DNA of 64,000 nt from Verrucomicrobiia bacterium. Its GTDB lineage: Bacteria > Verrucomicrobiota > Verrucomicrobiia > Limisphaerales > UBA9464. This document shows positions 9,312 to 17,844 of the stretch, in pieces. Both the position numbers and the translations under genes were made by a program. The first letter of the stretch is position 1, and each line of letters starts with the position of its first letter. The stretch is from positions 234,838 to 298,837 of the forward strand of contig JAHCBB010000003.1 in NCBI GenBank assembly GCA_019634635.1, given 5' to 3'. The notes under the pieces are model-generated. The model was not told the origin of the DNA and did not search any database. It worked only from the letters and a program-made list of their open reading frames with translations.

Positions 9312-9365
9312 CGGAAGGCTCGATCGTGGGACTTGACACCGCCGTCACACCGGAACGCGCGGCCC

Positions 9366-9409
9366 AAAAAGAAAACCGCCCGGCGGCTGTCGCTGCAGCC
9401 GGCGGGCGG
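9366..9409 (-). terminator. Rho-independent terminator after rpmE2
   Basis: A 14-bp GC-rich stem (arms 9376-9389 and 9396-9409, one mismatch, 6-nt loop) is followed on the minus strand by TTTTCTTTTT (9375-9366). It lies 15 nt past the rpmE2 stop, and prfA begins about 55 nt beyond the T run. Confidence 0.85.
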
Positions 9410-9424
9410 TGATCTGGAGGGCCG

Positions 9425-9721
9425 CTACTTCTTCTTCCGGGGGCTGACCGCAGCCTTCGCCGCCTGCATTTCCGCCGTCTTGGCGGCCCGCTGCTGGAAC
9501 TTGTCCACGCGGCCGGCGGTATCCACAAACTTCTGCTGCCCGGTGTAAAACGGATGCGTAAACCCGCTGATGCCCATGAGGTACAGGGGGTACTCCTGCC
9601 CGTCCTCCCACGCTGCGGACAACGACGTGTTGGCACAGGAACGGGTCAGGAAGGATTGTCCGGAAGCCGAGTCCCGGAAGATCATCAACCGGTAATTCTT
9701 GGGGTGCGTTTCTGCCTTCAT
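9425..9721 (-). CDS. rpmE2: Large ribosomal subunit protein bL31, type B
   Basis: 98 residues. It is a structural protein of the 50S subunit. The family signature [20 protein letters not shown] is near residues 56-75, and the N-terminus [20 protein letters not shown] is that of type-B L31. It lacks the CxxC pairs of zinc-binding type-A L31; the single Cys in TRSCANTS cannot replace them. The C-terminal Ala/Lys-rich tail is longer than in most type-B proteins. It ends in a clear terminator and is divergent from rpmH, so two ribosomal protein genes share a 150-bp control region. Confidence 0.93.
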   Translation of the reverse strand: MKAETHPKNYRLMIFRDSASGQSFLTRSCANTSLSAAWEDGQEYPLYLMGISGFTHPFYTGQQKFVDTAGRVDKFQQRAAKTAEMQAAKAAVSPRKKK

Positions 9722-9734
9722 TTCGAGCCGGACG

Positions 9735-9762
9735 ACCGTACCGATGGGAGAAAGGCTGACAA
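9735..9762 (-). promoter_or_regulatory. Candidate promoter of rpmE2
   Basis: Read on the minus strand, TTGTCA (9762-9757), a 16-nt spacer and TACGGT (9740-9735) lie 14 nt before the ATG. The predicted leader is only about 7 nt. Confidence 0.35.
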
Positions 9763-9809
9763 GCGCGATTTCAACGTTCCGGACACCTGAATTTGGAAGG
9801 ACTCAAGGA

Positions 9810-9837
9810 TTGACTCGAGAAACCGGGTCGGTAGCCT
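9810..9837 (+). promoter_or_regulatory. Candidate promoter of the rpmH-rnpA-yidD-yidC-jag operon
   Basis: TTGACT (9810-9815), a 16-nt spacer and TAGCCT (9832-9837) are followed by a leader of about 28 nt to the rpmH ATG. No Shine-Dalgarno sequence follows it. Confidence 0.45.
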
Positions 9838-9871
9838 GCGCGACTCCGCTTTCGCTGCGGGCTCCGATTCC

Positions 9872-10009
9872 ATGAAACGACAGTACCAGCCTTCGAAGAT
9901 CCGCCGCGTCCGCCAGCACGGTTTCCGCGCGCGGATGGCCACCAAGGGCGGCCGCGCCAATATCGCGAACCGCCGGCGCCAGGGCCGCCGCCGCCTCACC
10001 CCGGTCTGA
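9872..10009 (+). CDS. rpmH: Large ribosomal subunit protein bL34
   Basis: 45 residues, very basic, a component of the 50S subunit. It begins [18 protein letters not shown], continues [11 protein letters not shown] and ends in an Arg-rich tail ([12 protein letters not shown]), matching bL34 from end to end. It is 20 nt before rnpA, the order found in nearly all bacteria. The upstream sequence has no Shine-Dalgarno sequence. Confidence 0.96.
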   Translation: MKRQYQPSKIRRVRQHGFRARMATKGGRANIANRRRQGRRRLTPV

Positions 10010-10029
10010 TTCCGTCCCGGTTTCGCCTG

Positions 10030-10446
10030 ATGTCCGCGACTCCCGGAAGCCGGTGGCGGCTGGGCCGTCGTCACCGGCTGCGTGCCGGCAGGGATTTCGT
10101 ACGCCTCAAGGCCGGCGGGCATCGTGTCGTCCAGGGTTGCCTGATCTTCAACTGGCTGCCTGCAGGCCCCGGACCCGACCGCATCGGTCTGGTGGCCGGC
10201 CGGTCGGTGGGAGGGGCCGTGGTTCGAAATCGCGCCAAACGCCTGCTTCGTGAGGCCTTCCGGCGCCATCGTCCGGAGTTCGCTCAATCGGTGGACGCCG
10301 TGCTCGTCGCCCGCAAGTCCATCGCCGGCCGGGGTTACGCCGAGGTCGAACGCGACTTCCTGAAAGCCCTGCGCCACGCCCGCCTGCTGAAGGGAGCCGT
10401 GACGCTGGAAGCGGCCTCCCGCCCCCACCCGGAGCCCGCCGCGTGA
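10030..10446 (+). CDS. rnpA: Ribonuclease P protein component
   Basis: 138 residues. It is the protein cofactor of RNase P, which trims the 5' ends of pre-tRNAs. The N-terminus has LRAGRDFVRL, the central RNA-binding RNR-type signature is VVRNRAKRLLREAFRRH near residues 65-81, and DAVLVARKSIAGRGYAEVERDFLKAL completes the fold. The tail is Pro/Ala-rich. Its stop overlaps the yidD start by 4 nt (ATG at 10443-10445), implying coupling. The start is the ATG at 10030; no Shine-Dalgarno sequence is present. Confidence 0.94.
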   Translation: MSATPGSRWRLGRRHRLRAGRDFVRLKAGGHRVVQGCLIFNWLPAGPGPDRIGLVAGRSVGGAVVRNRAKRLLREAFRRHRPEFAQSVDAVLVARKSIAGRGYAEVERDFLKALRHARLLKGAVTLEAASRPHPEPAA

Positions 10447-10700
10447 ACCCGGTCCGGTGGATCCTCATCACCGCGCTGCTGGGATATCGGTGGGTGGTAT
10501 CGCCGGCAAAGAACGCCCTCCTCGGGCCGTCCGGATGCTGCCGCTTCATGCCGACATGTTCCGACTACGCATTGGAGGCGATCCGCCGTCACGGGGCCGT
10601 TCACGGCAGCCGCCTGGCCGTGGACCGGGTTTGCCGCTGCCACCCTTGGGGTGGTGCCGGTCCGGATCCGGTGCCGGAACGGTTGGGGCGGATTTCCTGA
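10443..10700 (+). CDS. yidD: Membrane protein insertion efficiency factor YidD
   Basis: 85 residues. YidD is a small membrane-associated protein that helps YidC insert proteins. An amphipathic/hydrophobic N-terminus (ILITALLGYRWVVSP) is followed by the family's cysteine motif GCCRFMPTCSDYALEAI and RHGAVHGSRLAVDRVCRCHPWGGAGPDPVP. It overlaps rnpA by 4 nt and lies 9 nt before yidC, the canonical order. Confidence 0.94.
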   Translation: MNPVRWILITALLGYRWVVSPAKNALLGPSGCCRFMPTCSDYALEAIRRHGAVHGSRLAVDRVCRCHPWGGAGPDPVPERLGRIS

Positions 10701-10709
10701 AATATTCGC

Positions 10710-12545
10710 ATGGATCGCAAGGGCTTTCTCATCCTCGCTGGCGCGCTGGCGCTGATGCTTTCCTGGTCGTGGCTGGTGAACCGGCTCTACCCGCCTGTGC
10801 CCCGCCCCCCGGGGATGACCAACGCACCCGGAATGGCCGCCCCCGGACCGGCAACACCCTCGTCCGCCGCTTCCGCCGGATCCCCGCAATTGTCGCCGGC
10901 GGGCGCGGATCCGGCCGTGGTCGCGACCCCGCTGGTGCCCCTGGCAGAGTTGTCGGCAGCTCCAGGCCCGGTGCTCACCCTCGAAAACGCCCAGGTGCGC
11001 GCGACCATCACCGCACTCGGTGGCGGCCTCCGCTCGGTGGACCTCAAGGAGTATCCGGCGAGCGTGGGCTGCCGTCAGGACGACCGGGCGATGGCCAGCG
11101 AACCGGCCTCACTCAACGACCCCGCGTTTCTTCCGGCGTTTGTGCACCAGGATTCCGCCGAACTCGGCGCGGGGGTGACCTACACCTTGAGCGAACGGGA
11201 CGGCGTCGTGCGGGCGACGCGGTCCCTGACCAACGGGCTGCGGCTGACCAAGGAGTTCCGGATCGCCAGCAATTACGTCTTTGCCGTCACGCTGCGATGG
11301 GAGAACACCGGCACGGCTCCGGTGGCCATCCCGGCGCGCGAACTGGTGATCGGCACCGCGTCGTCGGGAGACCGGACCGAGACCAGCGAATGGCTGGGCG
11401 CGCACTGGTTTAACGGGGCGGACACCACGGTGGTCAACGAAGGGTGGTTCGCGAACCGCACCCTGGGCTGCCTGCCGGGCACACCGCGTTCGGAATACGT
11501 GGCGGGCGCGAGCAACGTGGTGTGGGGGGCGGCCAACAACCGGTTCTTCACCATGATCACGGTGCCGGAATCCCCGGCCGACCGCATCGTCGTGCGCGAC
11601 TTCGCGCTGCCGAAGCCCGCGCCGTCCGAACTCGAGGCCAACGGACGCCTCAACCCCAACCCCCGTGCACTGCAGACGGCGCTGCTGCTGCCGCCGCCCG
11701 TGCTGGCCCCCGGGGCCTCGCTGGAGCAGCAGTTCAGCCTGTACGCGGGACCGAAGGAATACTTCACCCTCTCCCGGATGGGCAACAACCTGGAGGCGGT
11801 GATGGACCTCACCGGGTTCACCGGGTTTTTCGCCAAGGGCCTGCTGCTCAGCCTCAACGGCCTCCACCAGTTCATCCCCTCGTACGGCTGGTCCATCATC
11901 GCCCTCACCGTGATCATCAAGGGCCTGTTCTGGCCGCTGACCGCGTTGAGCACCCGCTCGATGAAGCGGATGCAGGCGATCCAGCCCGAGCTCCAGGCCA
12001 TCCGCGAAAAGTACAAGAGCGACCCGAAGCGGATGCAGGAAAAGACCATGGAGTGCATGAAGCGCCACAAGGTGAACCCGGCGGCGGGCTGCCTGCCCAT
12101 GCTGATCCAGTTTCCGGTGTTCATCGGATTCTTCTTCATGCTGCGGACCGCCATCGAACTTCGCGGGGCCGAATTCCTATGGGTGTGCAACCTCTCCGCA
12201 CCAGACACCCTGTTCATGATCCCCGGGCTGGGCTGGCTGCCCTTCCTCGGCGTTGCCGGTGTCGGGCTGCCCTTCAACCTGCTCCCGCTCCTGATGGGGG
12301 CGACCTCGCTGTGGATGGCACATCTGACCCCGATGTCCCCGCAGATGGACCCGGCCCAGCAGAAGATCATGCGCTATATGCCGGTGTTTTTCGTGTTGTT
12401 CCTCTACAATTACAGCTCGGGTCTGACGCTTTACTGGACCGCCCAGAACCTGCTAACTGTGTTCCAGACCAAGCTGACAAAAATGAACGACGCGAAGTCC
12501 ACCCCCCAGCCGGCACCCAAGCCGTCCGCTCCCCGCAAACCCTAG
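10710..12545 (+). CDS. yidC: Membrane protein insertase YidC
   Basis: 611 residues. It inserts and folds inner-membrane proteins with or without SecYEG. An N-terminal transmembrane helix (residues 6-24) precedes a low-complexity Pro/Ala linker and a large periplasmic beta-rich domain (about 80-360), as in Gram-negative YidC. The conserved insertase domain starts near 375: FFAKGLLLSLNGLHQFIPSYG, the basic cytoplasmic hairpin with KVNPAAGCLPMLIQFPVFIGF, and later membrane helices up to about 590. The linker fits a Gram-negative envelope. It is 9 nt after yidD. Confidence 0.95.
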   Translation: MDRKGFLILAGALALMLSWSWLVNRLYPPVPRPPGMTNAPGMAAPGPATPSSAASAGSPQLSPAGADPAVVATPLVPLAELSAAPGPVLTLENAQVRATITALGGGLRSVDLKEYPASVGCRQDDRAMASEPASLNDPAFLPAFVHQDSAELGAGVTYTLSERDGVVRATRSLTNGLRLTKEFRIASNYVFAVTLRWENTGTAPVAIPARELVIGTASSGDRTETSEWLGAHWFNGADTTVVNEGWFANRTLGCLPGTPRSEYVAGASNVVWGAANNRFFTMITVPESPADRIVVRDFALPKPAPSELEANGRLNPNPRALQTALLLPPPVLAPGASLEQQFSLYAGPKEYFTLSRMGNNLEAVMDLTGFTGFFAKGLLLSLNGLHQFIPSYGWSIIALTVIIKGLFWPLTALSTRSMKRMQAIQPELQAIREKYKSDPKRMQEKTMECMKRHKVNPAAGCLPMLIQFPVFIGFFFMLRTAIELRGAEFLWVCNLSAPDTLFMIPGLGWLPFLGVAGVGLPFNLLPLLMGATSLWMAHLTPMSPQMDPAQQKIMRYMPVFFVLFLYNYSSGLTLYWTAQNLLTVFQTKLTKMNDAKSTPQPAPKPSAPRKP

Positions 12546-12558
12546 CCCGTCGTTCCCC

Positions 12559-13047
12559 GTGACCCCTCCCTCCATGCCACCCGAGACCGAACCGCCCCGC
12601 CTCGATCCCAAGGTCACGCTCCAGGAACTGCTGGCCACCCTCGGCTTCGAAATCACGGTGGAGGAGCGTCCGATGGACGACCAGATCCTCCTTGATATCC
12701 AGACGGACGATCCGGGACGGCTGATCGGACGCTCGGGCCAGACGCTCAGCGAACTCCAGTTCCTGCTCAACAAGCTGGTCTTTCACCATGACGCCCGGAT
12801 TCCAAAAATTGTCCTCGACGTCTGCGGCTACCGTCAGCAGGCGCGGGAGCAGCTGGTCCGGCGGGCGCTGGAGACCGCGGAGAAGGTTCGGCGCTGGGGT
12901 GATGTGCTCGAACTGGAGCCGATGAACGGATACGACCGCTGGGTCGTCCATCAGGCGCTCAAGGACGATCCCGATATCGAGACGTCCAGCGTCGAGGTGG
13001 AGGGCAGCGACAAGAAGGTGATCCTGGTCCGGCCCCGACGGCGCTGA
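12559..13047 (+). CDS. jag: KH/R3H RNA-binding protein Jag (KhpB)
   Basis: 162 residues from GTG 12559; an ATG at 12574 is possible. A type II KH domain with the GxxG loop GRLIGRSGQTLSELQFLLN is followed by an R3H-type domain around EPMNGYDRWVVHQALKDD. The Arg-x3-His signature is imperfect: Tyr-Asp-Arg-Trp-Val-Val-His. The N-terminal Jag_N domain of Firmicutes is missing. KhpB family proteins bind many RNAs and act with KhpA, and the gene usually follows yidC as here. It ends the operon and converges with a heme protein gene. Confidence 0.88.
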   Translation: MTPPSMPPETEPPRLDPKVTLQELLATLGFEITVEERPMDDQILLDIQTDDPGRLIGRSGQTLSELQFLLNKLVFHHDARIPKIVLDVCGYRQQAREQLVRRALETAEKVRRWGDVLELEPMNGYDRWVVHQALKDDPDIETSSVEVEGSDKKVILVRPRRR

Positions 13048-13099
13048 CCGCTTGCCGGCACCGCCCGCCTCCCACCGTCTCACATTAGCGACCCGAACA

Positions 13100-14317
13100 T
13101 CACGGTTCCAAGGCCACGGGCAGGTTCACCTGACCCGGTCGGCCCAGGTAGTAAAGCAGGTCCCGGATCTGCTGGTCCTCCAGCGGCTCCAACAGCCCCT
13201 CGGGCATCATGGACAGTTCGCCCGGCTCGATCCGTTCGATTTCACCGGACGCCACCACCACCACCTCGTTCGCAGTCTGCAGCCGCAAGCTGGTGGCGTC
13301 CCGGGACTTCAACACGCCCGTCAGCGTGCGGCCGTCCCGGGTCTCCACCGTGGTGGCCCGGAATTCGTTGGGGATGACTGCATTGGGATACAGGATGTTC
13401 TCAAGGAGGTAGCCGAGGTCCCCGCGGTTGGCCCCGGTGATGTCCGGCCCCACATCGCCGCCCGAATCAAAAAGGCGGTGGCATTGGGCGCAGATCTGGT
13501 TGAACACCGCCCGCCCACGGGAGGCGTCCCCTGGCTGGGATCCCCCCGCCCAGTAGAGGCGCCGAACCCGCTCGATCTCCGCAGCCATGTCGGGGCTCGT
13601 CTCGTGGACCACGCCCCAGAGTTCCGTCAATTGGGTCGCCAAGGCCGCATCCTTCAGGCTCCGCAACTGCCGGACCAGGTCCGCGCTCAGTTCAGACTTC
13701 GGCACCCGCCCGGAGGCGACGGCTTCCAGCAGTGGACGGGCATAGCCCGGTCGCGAAGCCAAGGTATTGAGGGCATCGCGACGCGCCCCAGGTCCGAGGC
13801 GCGGGTAAACCGCCAGGATGGTTTGTGGCGTCGCCGGATCGTCGTAGGCGGCGAGACCCTTGAGACAGGACGCGACCACCGCCGGGTCCTCCAGCAACCC
13901 CTGAAGCAACGCGGGGAGTTCGGGATCCCGGACGGCCAGCAACGACTCCAGCGCCACACGTCGCGCCACCGGGCCGGCGGCGGGATCGCCGGCCACAGAC
14001 CTCAGGGTTTCGCGCGCCCGACCACTGCCGAACTTGAGCGACAGCGTCTGGGCAAGGGTCCTGATCTCCGGATGGGCATTGGTCGCCAGGCGCGCCTCAA
14101 CGACCTCCCAGCCGGTCGGCATGGGCTGGCTCCGCCGGTCCGCCAGCGCCGCAGCCACGCCCCGCAGCACGTCGAGCGTCAGTTGGGGATCGTCGGAATC
14201 AGCCAGCAGCGCGGTCAATTGCGGCAGCGAATCCGCCGCACATGCCGCGGGGACGGCGGACAGGAAGGCGGCACAGGCAACGGCAACGGGGGCCAGGCGG
14301 AAAACGGCGCGTTTCAT
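13100..14317 (-). CDS. Secreted c-type heme-binding protein with HEAT-like repeats (PVC heme-binding domain)
   Basis: 405 residues. A signal peptide (MKRAVFRLAPVAVACAAFLS, likely cut after ACAA near residue 28) leads into alpha-helical HEAT-like repeats (about 30-255). A cytochrome c domain follows with CAQCH at 276-280 and PDITGANRGDLGYLLENI. The tail GELSMMPEGLLEPLEDQQIRDLLYYL is the hallmark of the PVC heme-binding domain (TIGR02603). That domain is normally the C-terminus of one large protein that begins with a PVC dehydrogenase domain. Here the first half is the gene just upstream, in another reading frame. I infer a periplasmic electron-transfer partner of that protein. Confidence 0.85.
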   Translation of the reverse strand: MKRAVFRLAPVAVACAAFLSAVPAACAADSLPQLTALLADSDDPQLTLDVLRGVAAALADRRSQPMPTGWEVVEARLATNAHPEIRTLAQTLSLKFGSGRARETLRSVAGDPAAGPVARRVALESLLAVRDPELPALLQGLLEDPAVVASCLKGLAAYDDPATPQTILAVYPRLGPGARRDALNTLASRPGYARPLLEAVASGRVPKSELSADLVRQLRSLKDAALATQLTELWGVVHETSPDMAAEIERVRRLYWAGGSQPGDASRGRAVFNQICAQCHRLFDSGGDVGPDITGANRGDLGYLLENILYPNAVIPNEFRATTVETRDGRTLTGVLKSRDATSLRLQTANEVVVVASGEIERIEPGELSMMPEGLLEPLEDQQIRDLLYYLGRPGQVNLPVALEP

Positions 14318-14352
14318 CGAAAGGTTTCGTCGAAGCCGGTCCGAGTAAGGGA

Positions 14353-16350
14353 TCATTTCGCAGCGAGGTTTCCGGTTGCGAGACGTCGCGCAATCCACTC
14401 ACGCACCTTGGGAATCCTGGTGGCTTTCAACAGGGCCAGCGCACGATCCGGATCGGTCGCAACCCCGCCTTCTGCGGCATACCAGTAGAGCTTGTGAAGG
14501 TTGTGGTCCGAGGCATCCCCGGCGTGCTGTACCAATCCCTGAAGGGTGTCCCAACGCGCCTCCACCGGCATCCGCTGCAGCACGGACGCCATGAAACGGC
14601 GCACCACCGGCGACGGCTCGGTCCGGGCACGATCCGCCAGATCGGCCCAGCTCGGGATCGCTCCATCCGAAGCGGGCTGTTCGCCCGCGAGCTGTAGGGA
14701 CCACGCCCGCACCCACTCGTCGTCCAGGGGCAGGCGGTCGCGAGGCACCGTTCCGGTCAGATGGAGGGCCCAAAGGAGACGCAGACGGGCCGGGGTCTCG
14801 GTGGCCTTGGCCAGTTCGCGGAACCATTGCTCCCGCACACCGGCACCGAGGCGGCCGGCAGCCGCCCGCTCCTGCAGCAGCCTCCGGGAATGACGGCTTT
14901 TCCACTCATTGCGGGAGGCAACAAGCCCTGCCAGGGCATCGTCGCCAAGGGCCGCCAGGTCCACCGGGGTCCGCGGGGTGTCCTCGTACACGATCTTGTA
15001 GATGCGCCCGTTGGACCGGTCATGGCCGTCCGCACGGTTGTGGTGACACTGGTTCCCGTCGTACCAATCAATCACAAACATCGAACCGTCGGGATCCAGC
15101 CGCTGGTTCAGCGTCTGGCTCCAGGCATCGTTGAAATTGAGAAAGTCCGGACCATGGCGTCCGACGTATCCAGACCCCTCGGAGACCGGGATGTCGGTGT
15201 TGAGGCGCTGACCGTGGATGTTGCCGAGGATCAGCCGGTTTCGATATTCGGCCGGCCAGCTGGTGCCCAGGTAGGCCATGAGGCCGGCATGCGCGTGGCC
15301 CCCCCCGTGGGCATCACTGCGCCCGTTCCCCGCGTGGGGCCCGCCCTGGCCCGCATAGTGGACATGGTCCGCCACTGTCGTGATGGCGTCGTACACGTAC
15401 GGAAACACCGGCTTCCCGCTGCGGGGATCGCGATGGCGGCCGTTGCGGGCGGTCTCCGACGCGTTGAAGCAATAGTGTTCGCCGCCCTGCCGGGTGATCC
15501 TCCCGCCCTGCACCATGTGAAACAAGTGCGGGATGACGCACATCTCCGCCCACAAGTTGCCGTGCTCGTCAAAGTCAATGCCCCAGGGATTGGAGCCCCC
15601 TTCGGTGAAGATCTCGAACTGGTGCCGCACCGGATGGTACCGCCACACCGCGGCGTCCACCCATTGGCGTGCGGATGGATCGCAGCCCGGCGGGCCCACG
15701 TTCGACGGGCAAAACACCCCGTGGCACCCGTACAGCCAGCCGTCGGGACCCCACGTGAAGGTGTTCAAGGTCTCGTGCGTGTCGGCGGTGAAGTTCCATC
15801 CATCCAGCAAAATTCGCGGCTCCCCCGCCGGACGCGGCGCGTCGCCATCCGCCACCGGAACAAACAGCAAATAAGGCGCCGCCCCGATCCACACGCCACC
15901 AAAGCCATACTCGATTCCTGAGACCAGGTTGAGCCCTTCCAGGAACACGGTCCGACGATCGAAACGATGGTCCCCGTTGGTATCCTCAAATACGAGAATG
16001 CGGTCGTGTCCGGCAAACAAGTCCTCCTGGATCTGCGTCGGCGTGGCCTTGGGCGGGGGGCTGCCCACGCGCCGTGGGTAGGTGAGACCCTCCGCCACCC
16101 AGAGGCGACCCCGGTCGTCCTCGCAAAACGCGATGGGCTGCACCACCTCCGGTTCTGCCGCCGCGAGGTGCAGCCGAAAACCCGGCGGCAGGGTCGCCGC
16201 CTCGACCGCTGCGGCCGGTTCAAGACCCGCGAACAGCACGGTGTCGGCGGGCGGCGGGGGCTCCTGGGCCGGAAGCACTCCCCCGTGGCCCATCAGGGCC
16301 ATCAGGGTCGCGGCGATCCGGAGCAAACAACAACCGGGGACTCGTTCCAT
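14353..16350 (-). CDS. PVC-type membrane-bound dehydrogenase, N-terminal domain protein
   Basis: 665 residues. A signal peptide (residues 1-28) is followed by a beta-propeller like that of soluble sugar dehydrogenases. Motifs include GFRLHLAAAEPEVVQPIAF, GRLWVAEGLTYP, GHDRILVFEDTNGDHRFD, GGSNPWGIDFDEHGNLW and VIDWYDGNQCHHN, matching the Piru_Ver N-terminal family (TIGR02604). From about residue 470 the chain becomes helical. It ends KVREWIARRLATGNLAAK, exactly where HEAT and heme domains normally continue. Those are in the next gene, 35 nt downstream, which has its own signal peptide. The substrate is unknown; a PQQ-type or sugar oxidation role is inferred from the family. Confidence 0.87.
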   Translation of the reverse strand: MERVPGCCLLRIAATLMALMGHGGVLPAQEPPPPADTVLFAGLEPAAAVEAATLPPGFRLHLAAAEPEVVQPIAFCEDDRGRLWVAEGLTYPRRVGSPPPKATPTQIQEDLFAGHDRILVFEDTNGDHRFDRRTVFLEGLNLVSGIEYGFGGVWIGAAPYLLFVPVADGDAPRPAGEPRILLDGWNFTADTHETLNTFTWGPDGWLYGCHGVFCPSNVGPPGCDPSARQWVDAAVWRYHPVRHQFEIFTEGGSNPWGIDFDEHGNLWAEMCVIPHLFHMVQGGRITRQGGEHYCFNASETARNGRHRDPRSGKPVFPYVYDAITTVADHVHYAGQGGPHAGNGRSDAHGGGHAHAGLMAYLGTSWPAEYRNRLILGNIHGQRLNTDIPVSEGSGYVGRHGPDFLNFNDAWSQTLNQRLDPDGSMFVIDWYDGNQCHHNRADGHDRSNGRIYKIVYEDTPRTPVDLAALGDDALAGLVASRNEWKSRHSRRLLQERAAAGRLGAGVREQWFRELAKATETPARLRLLWALHLTGTVPRDRLPLDDEWVRAWSLQLAGEQPASDGAIPSWADLADRARTEPSPVVRRFMASVLQRMPVEARWDTLQGLVQHAGDASDHNLHKLYWYAAEGGVATDPDRALALLKATRIPKVREWIARRLATGNLAAK

Positions 16351-16522
16351 GGCAAACGCAGTGCAGGGGATGATTCCGAACGACGGACAGCGTCACGCGC
16401 CACAGCGCCCGGGGCGGGCCGGCTCCGGGTTCTTAAACGGTGACCGACGGAGTGTGCCGGCGACGTGGCGACACGGCAAGGCATCCACTCGATGGCCGGC
16501 ATTTTCGCAAACCAATTTCGGC

Positions 16523-16551
16523 TTGGACCCCACCCGGCGCTTCCCTAGTGT
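16523..16551 (+). promoter_or_regulatory. Candidate promoter of tpiA
   Basis: TTGGAC (16523-16528), a 17-nt spacer and TAGTGT (16546-16551) lie about 23 nt plus the initiation gap before the tpiA ATG. Confidence 0.4.
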
Positions 16552-16581
16552 CCTCGTCCCCGTGTCCCACGGGAATTCTGC

Positions 16582-17346
16582 ATGGAAAAGGAACGTAAGC
16601 TGATCATTGCCGGCAACTGGAAGTGCAACAAGACCGTTGCCGAGTCCCTCGATCTCGTCGCGGACCTCCGTCGTGAACTGGCCGCGGTCAAGGAGGTGGA
16701 CATCGTCGTCTGCCCTCCATTCACCGCGCTGGAATCGGTGTCCAAGGCCATCCTGGACTCCAACATCCGCCTTGGGGCCCAGAACATGGGGGACCACGGC
16801 TATGGCGCGTTCACCGGCGAGATCGCCGCCGGCATGCTCAAGGAGTTCTCCGTTGGCTACGTGATTCTGGGCCATAGCGAACGGCGCCAATACCAGCGGG
16901 AATCCGATGCCCTGGTTTCGCTCAAGGCCGCCGCGGCCCACGCCGCCAACCTCGTGCCGATCGTTTGCGTCGGCGAAACCCTCGCGGAGCGCGAGGCCGG
17001 CATCACCAACGAGGTCGTGGAAACACAGATCAAGGGCTCGCTCAAGGACCTGACCGCCGGTCAGGTGGAAGACACCCTCATTGCCTACGAGCCCGTCTGG
17101 GCCATCGGCACCGGCAGGACGGCCACCAGCGCCCAGGCCCAGGAGGTTCACGCCTTCATCCGCGGGGTGCTGGGATCCCTTTACGGCGAGACCGTTGCCC
17201 GGCGTGTGCGGATCCAATACGGCGGCAGCGTCAAGCCGGGCAACGCCCGTGAATTGATGGCGCAGCCGGATGTGGACGGCGCCCTCGTGGGCGGCGCCAG
17301 CCTGGAGGTCCGCAGTTTTGCGGACATTGTGAAGAATTCCATCTGA
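16582..17346 (+). CDS. tpiA: Triosephosphate isomerase
   Basis: 254 residues, standard length. It interconverts glyceraldehyde-3-phosphate and dihydroxyacetone phosphate in glycolysis. The catalytic residues are visible: Lys14 in AGNWKCNK, His in ILGHSERR and Glu in AYEPVWAIGTG, with the phosphate-binding loop YGGSVKPGNA near the end. ATG 16582 is the first plausible start. secG follows after 18 nt, a common tpiA-secG arrangement across bacteria, and the opp genes continue on the same strand. Confidence 0.97.
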   Translation: MEKERKLIIAGNWKCNKTVAESLDLVADLRRELAAVKEVDIVVCPPFTALESVSKAILDSNIRLGAQNMGDHGYGAFTGEIAAGMLKEFSVGYVILGHSERRQYQRESDALVSLKAAAAHAANLVPIVCVGETLAEREAGITNEVVETQIKGSLKDLTAGQVEDTLIAYEPVWAIGTGRTATSAQAQEVHAFIRGVLGSLYGETVARRVRIQYGGSVKPGNARELMAQPDVDGALVGGASLEVRSFADIVKNSI

Positions 17347-17364
17347 ACCATCCAAGTTCCTGCC

Positions 17365-17814
17365 ATGTCGCTGGCGATTAATCTCCTGATGTTTGTGCTC
17401 GTGCTGGTTTGCCTCCTGCTCGGGCTGCTGATTCTCATCCAACTGCCCAAGAAGGAGGCGGGCCTTGGACAGGCCTTCGGCGGCGCGGCCACCGAGGCGC
17501 TCTTCGGGGCGGGCTCCGGCACGGCGCTCACCAAGCTGACGAAATACAGTGCCGGCGCCTTCCTCATCCTGTGCGTGCTCCTGGCGTGGATGAATGCACA
17601 ACTGGCCCGCAGCCGAAACCTGGGAGTGGAGCGGGCACTCAAGGCCGCCAGCGCCCCGGCTGTCCTGCCCCAGACTCCGGCAGCCACGGTGGGCGGAGAG
17701 CCCGCCCCGCTCGTCCTCACCCCCGAGGCCTTCCCGGTCGAGCCCGCCCCGGTGCCTGCCGCGGATCCAACCAGTCCCGAGCCGGTGACCCCGGCACCAA
17801 CACCGGATCCCTGA
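17365..17814 (+). CDS. secG: Preprotein translocase subunit SecG
   Basis: 149 residues. SecG assists SecYE in protein export. Two membrane helices (about 3-23 and 56-74) flank the conserved cytoplasmic loop with LPKKEAGLGQAFGG and LFGAGSGTALTKLTKYSA. The C-terminal 60 residues form a Pro/Ala/Val-rich tail longer than in most SecG proteins. Tails like this occur in other PVC bacteria; their role is unknown. It is 18 nt after tpiA. Confidence 0.93.
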   Translation: MSLAINLLMFVLVLVCLLLGLLILIQLPKKEAGLGQAFGGAATEALFGAGSGTALTKLTKYSAGAFLILCVLLAWMNAQLARSRNLGVERALKAASAPAVLPQTPAATVGGEPAPLVLTPEAFPVEPAPVPAADPTSPEPVTPAPTPDP

Positions 17815-17844
17815 CGGGGCGCGGCCGCCCCTTGATTCAACTCG

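Noticed and set aside
9334..9339. TTGACA on the plus strand between prfA and rpmE2.
   Set aside because: There is no plus-strand gene or -10 match after it.
9722..9871. Possible replication origin next to rpmH, where dnaA and oriC often lie.
   Set aside because: No DnaA-box clusters (TTATCCACA-like) and no dnaA are here. The region fits a divergent promoter.
14315..14360. A sequencing frameshift splitting the PVC dehydrogenase gene.
   Set aside because: The second gene begins with a good signal peptide, which a simple frameshift would not create.
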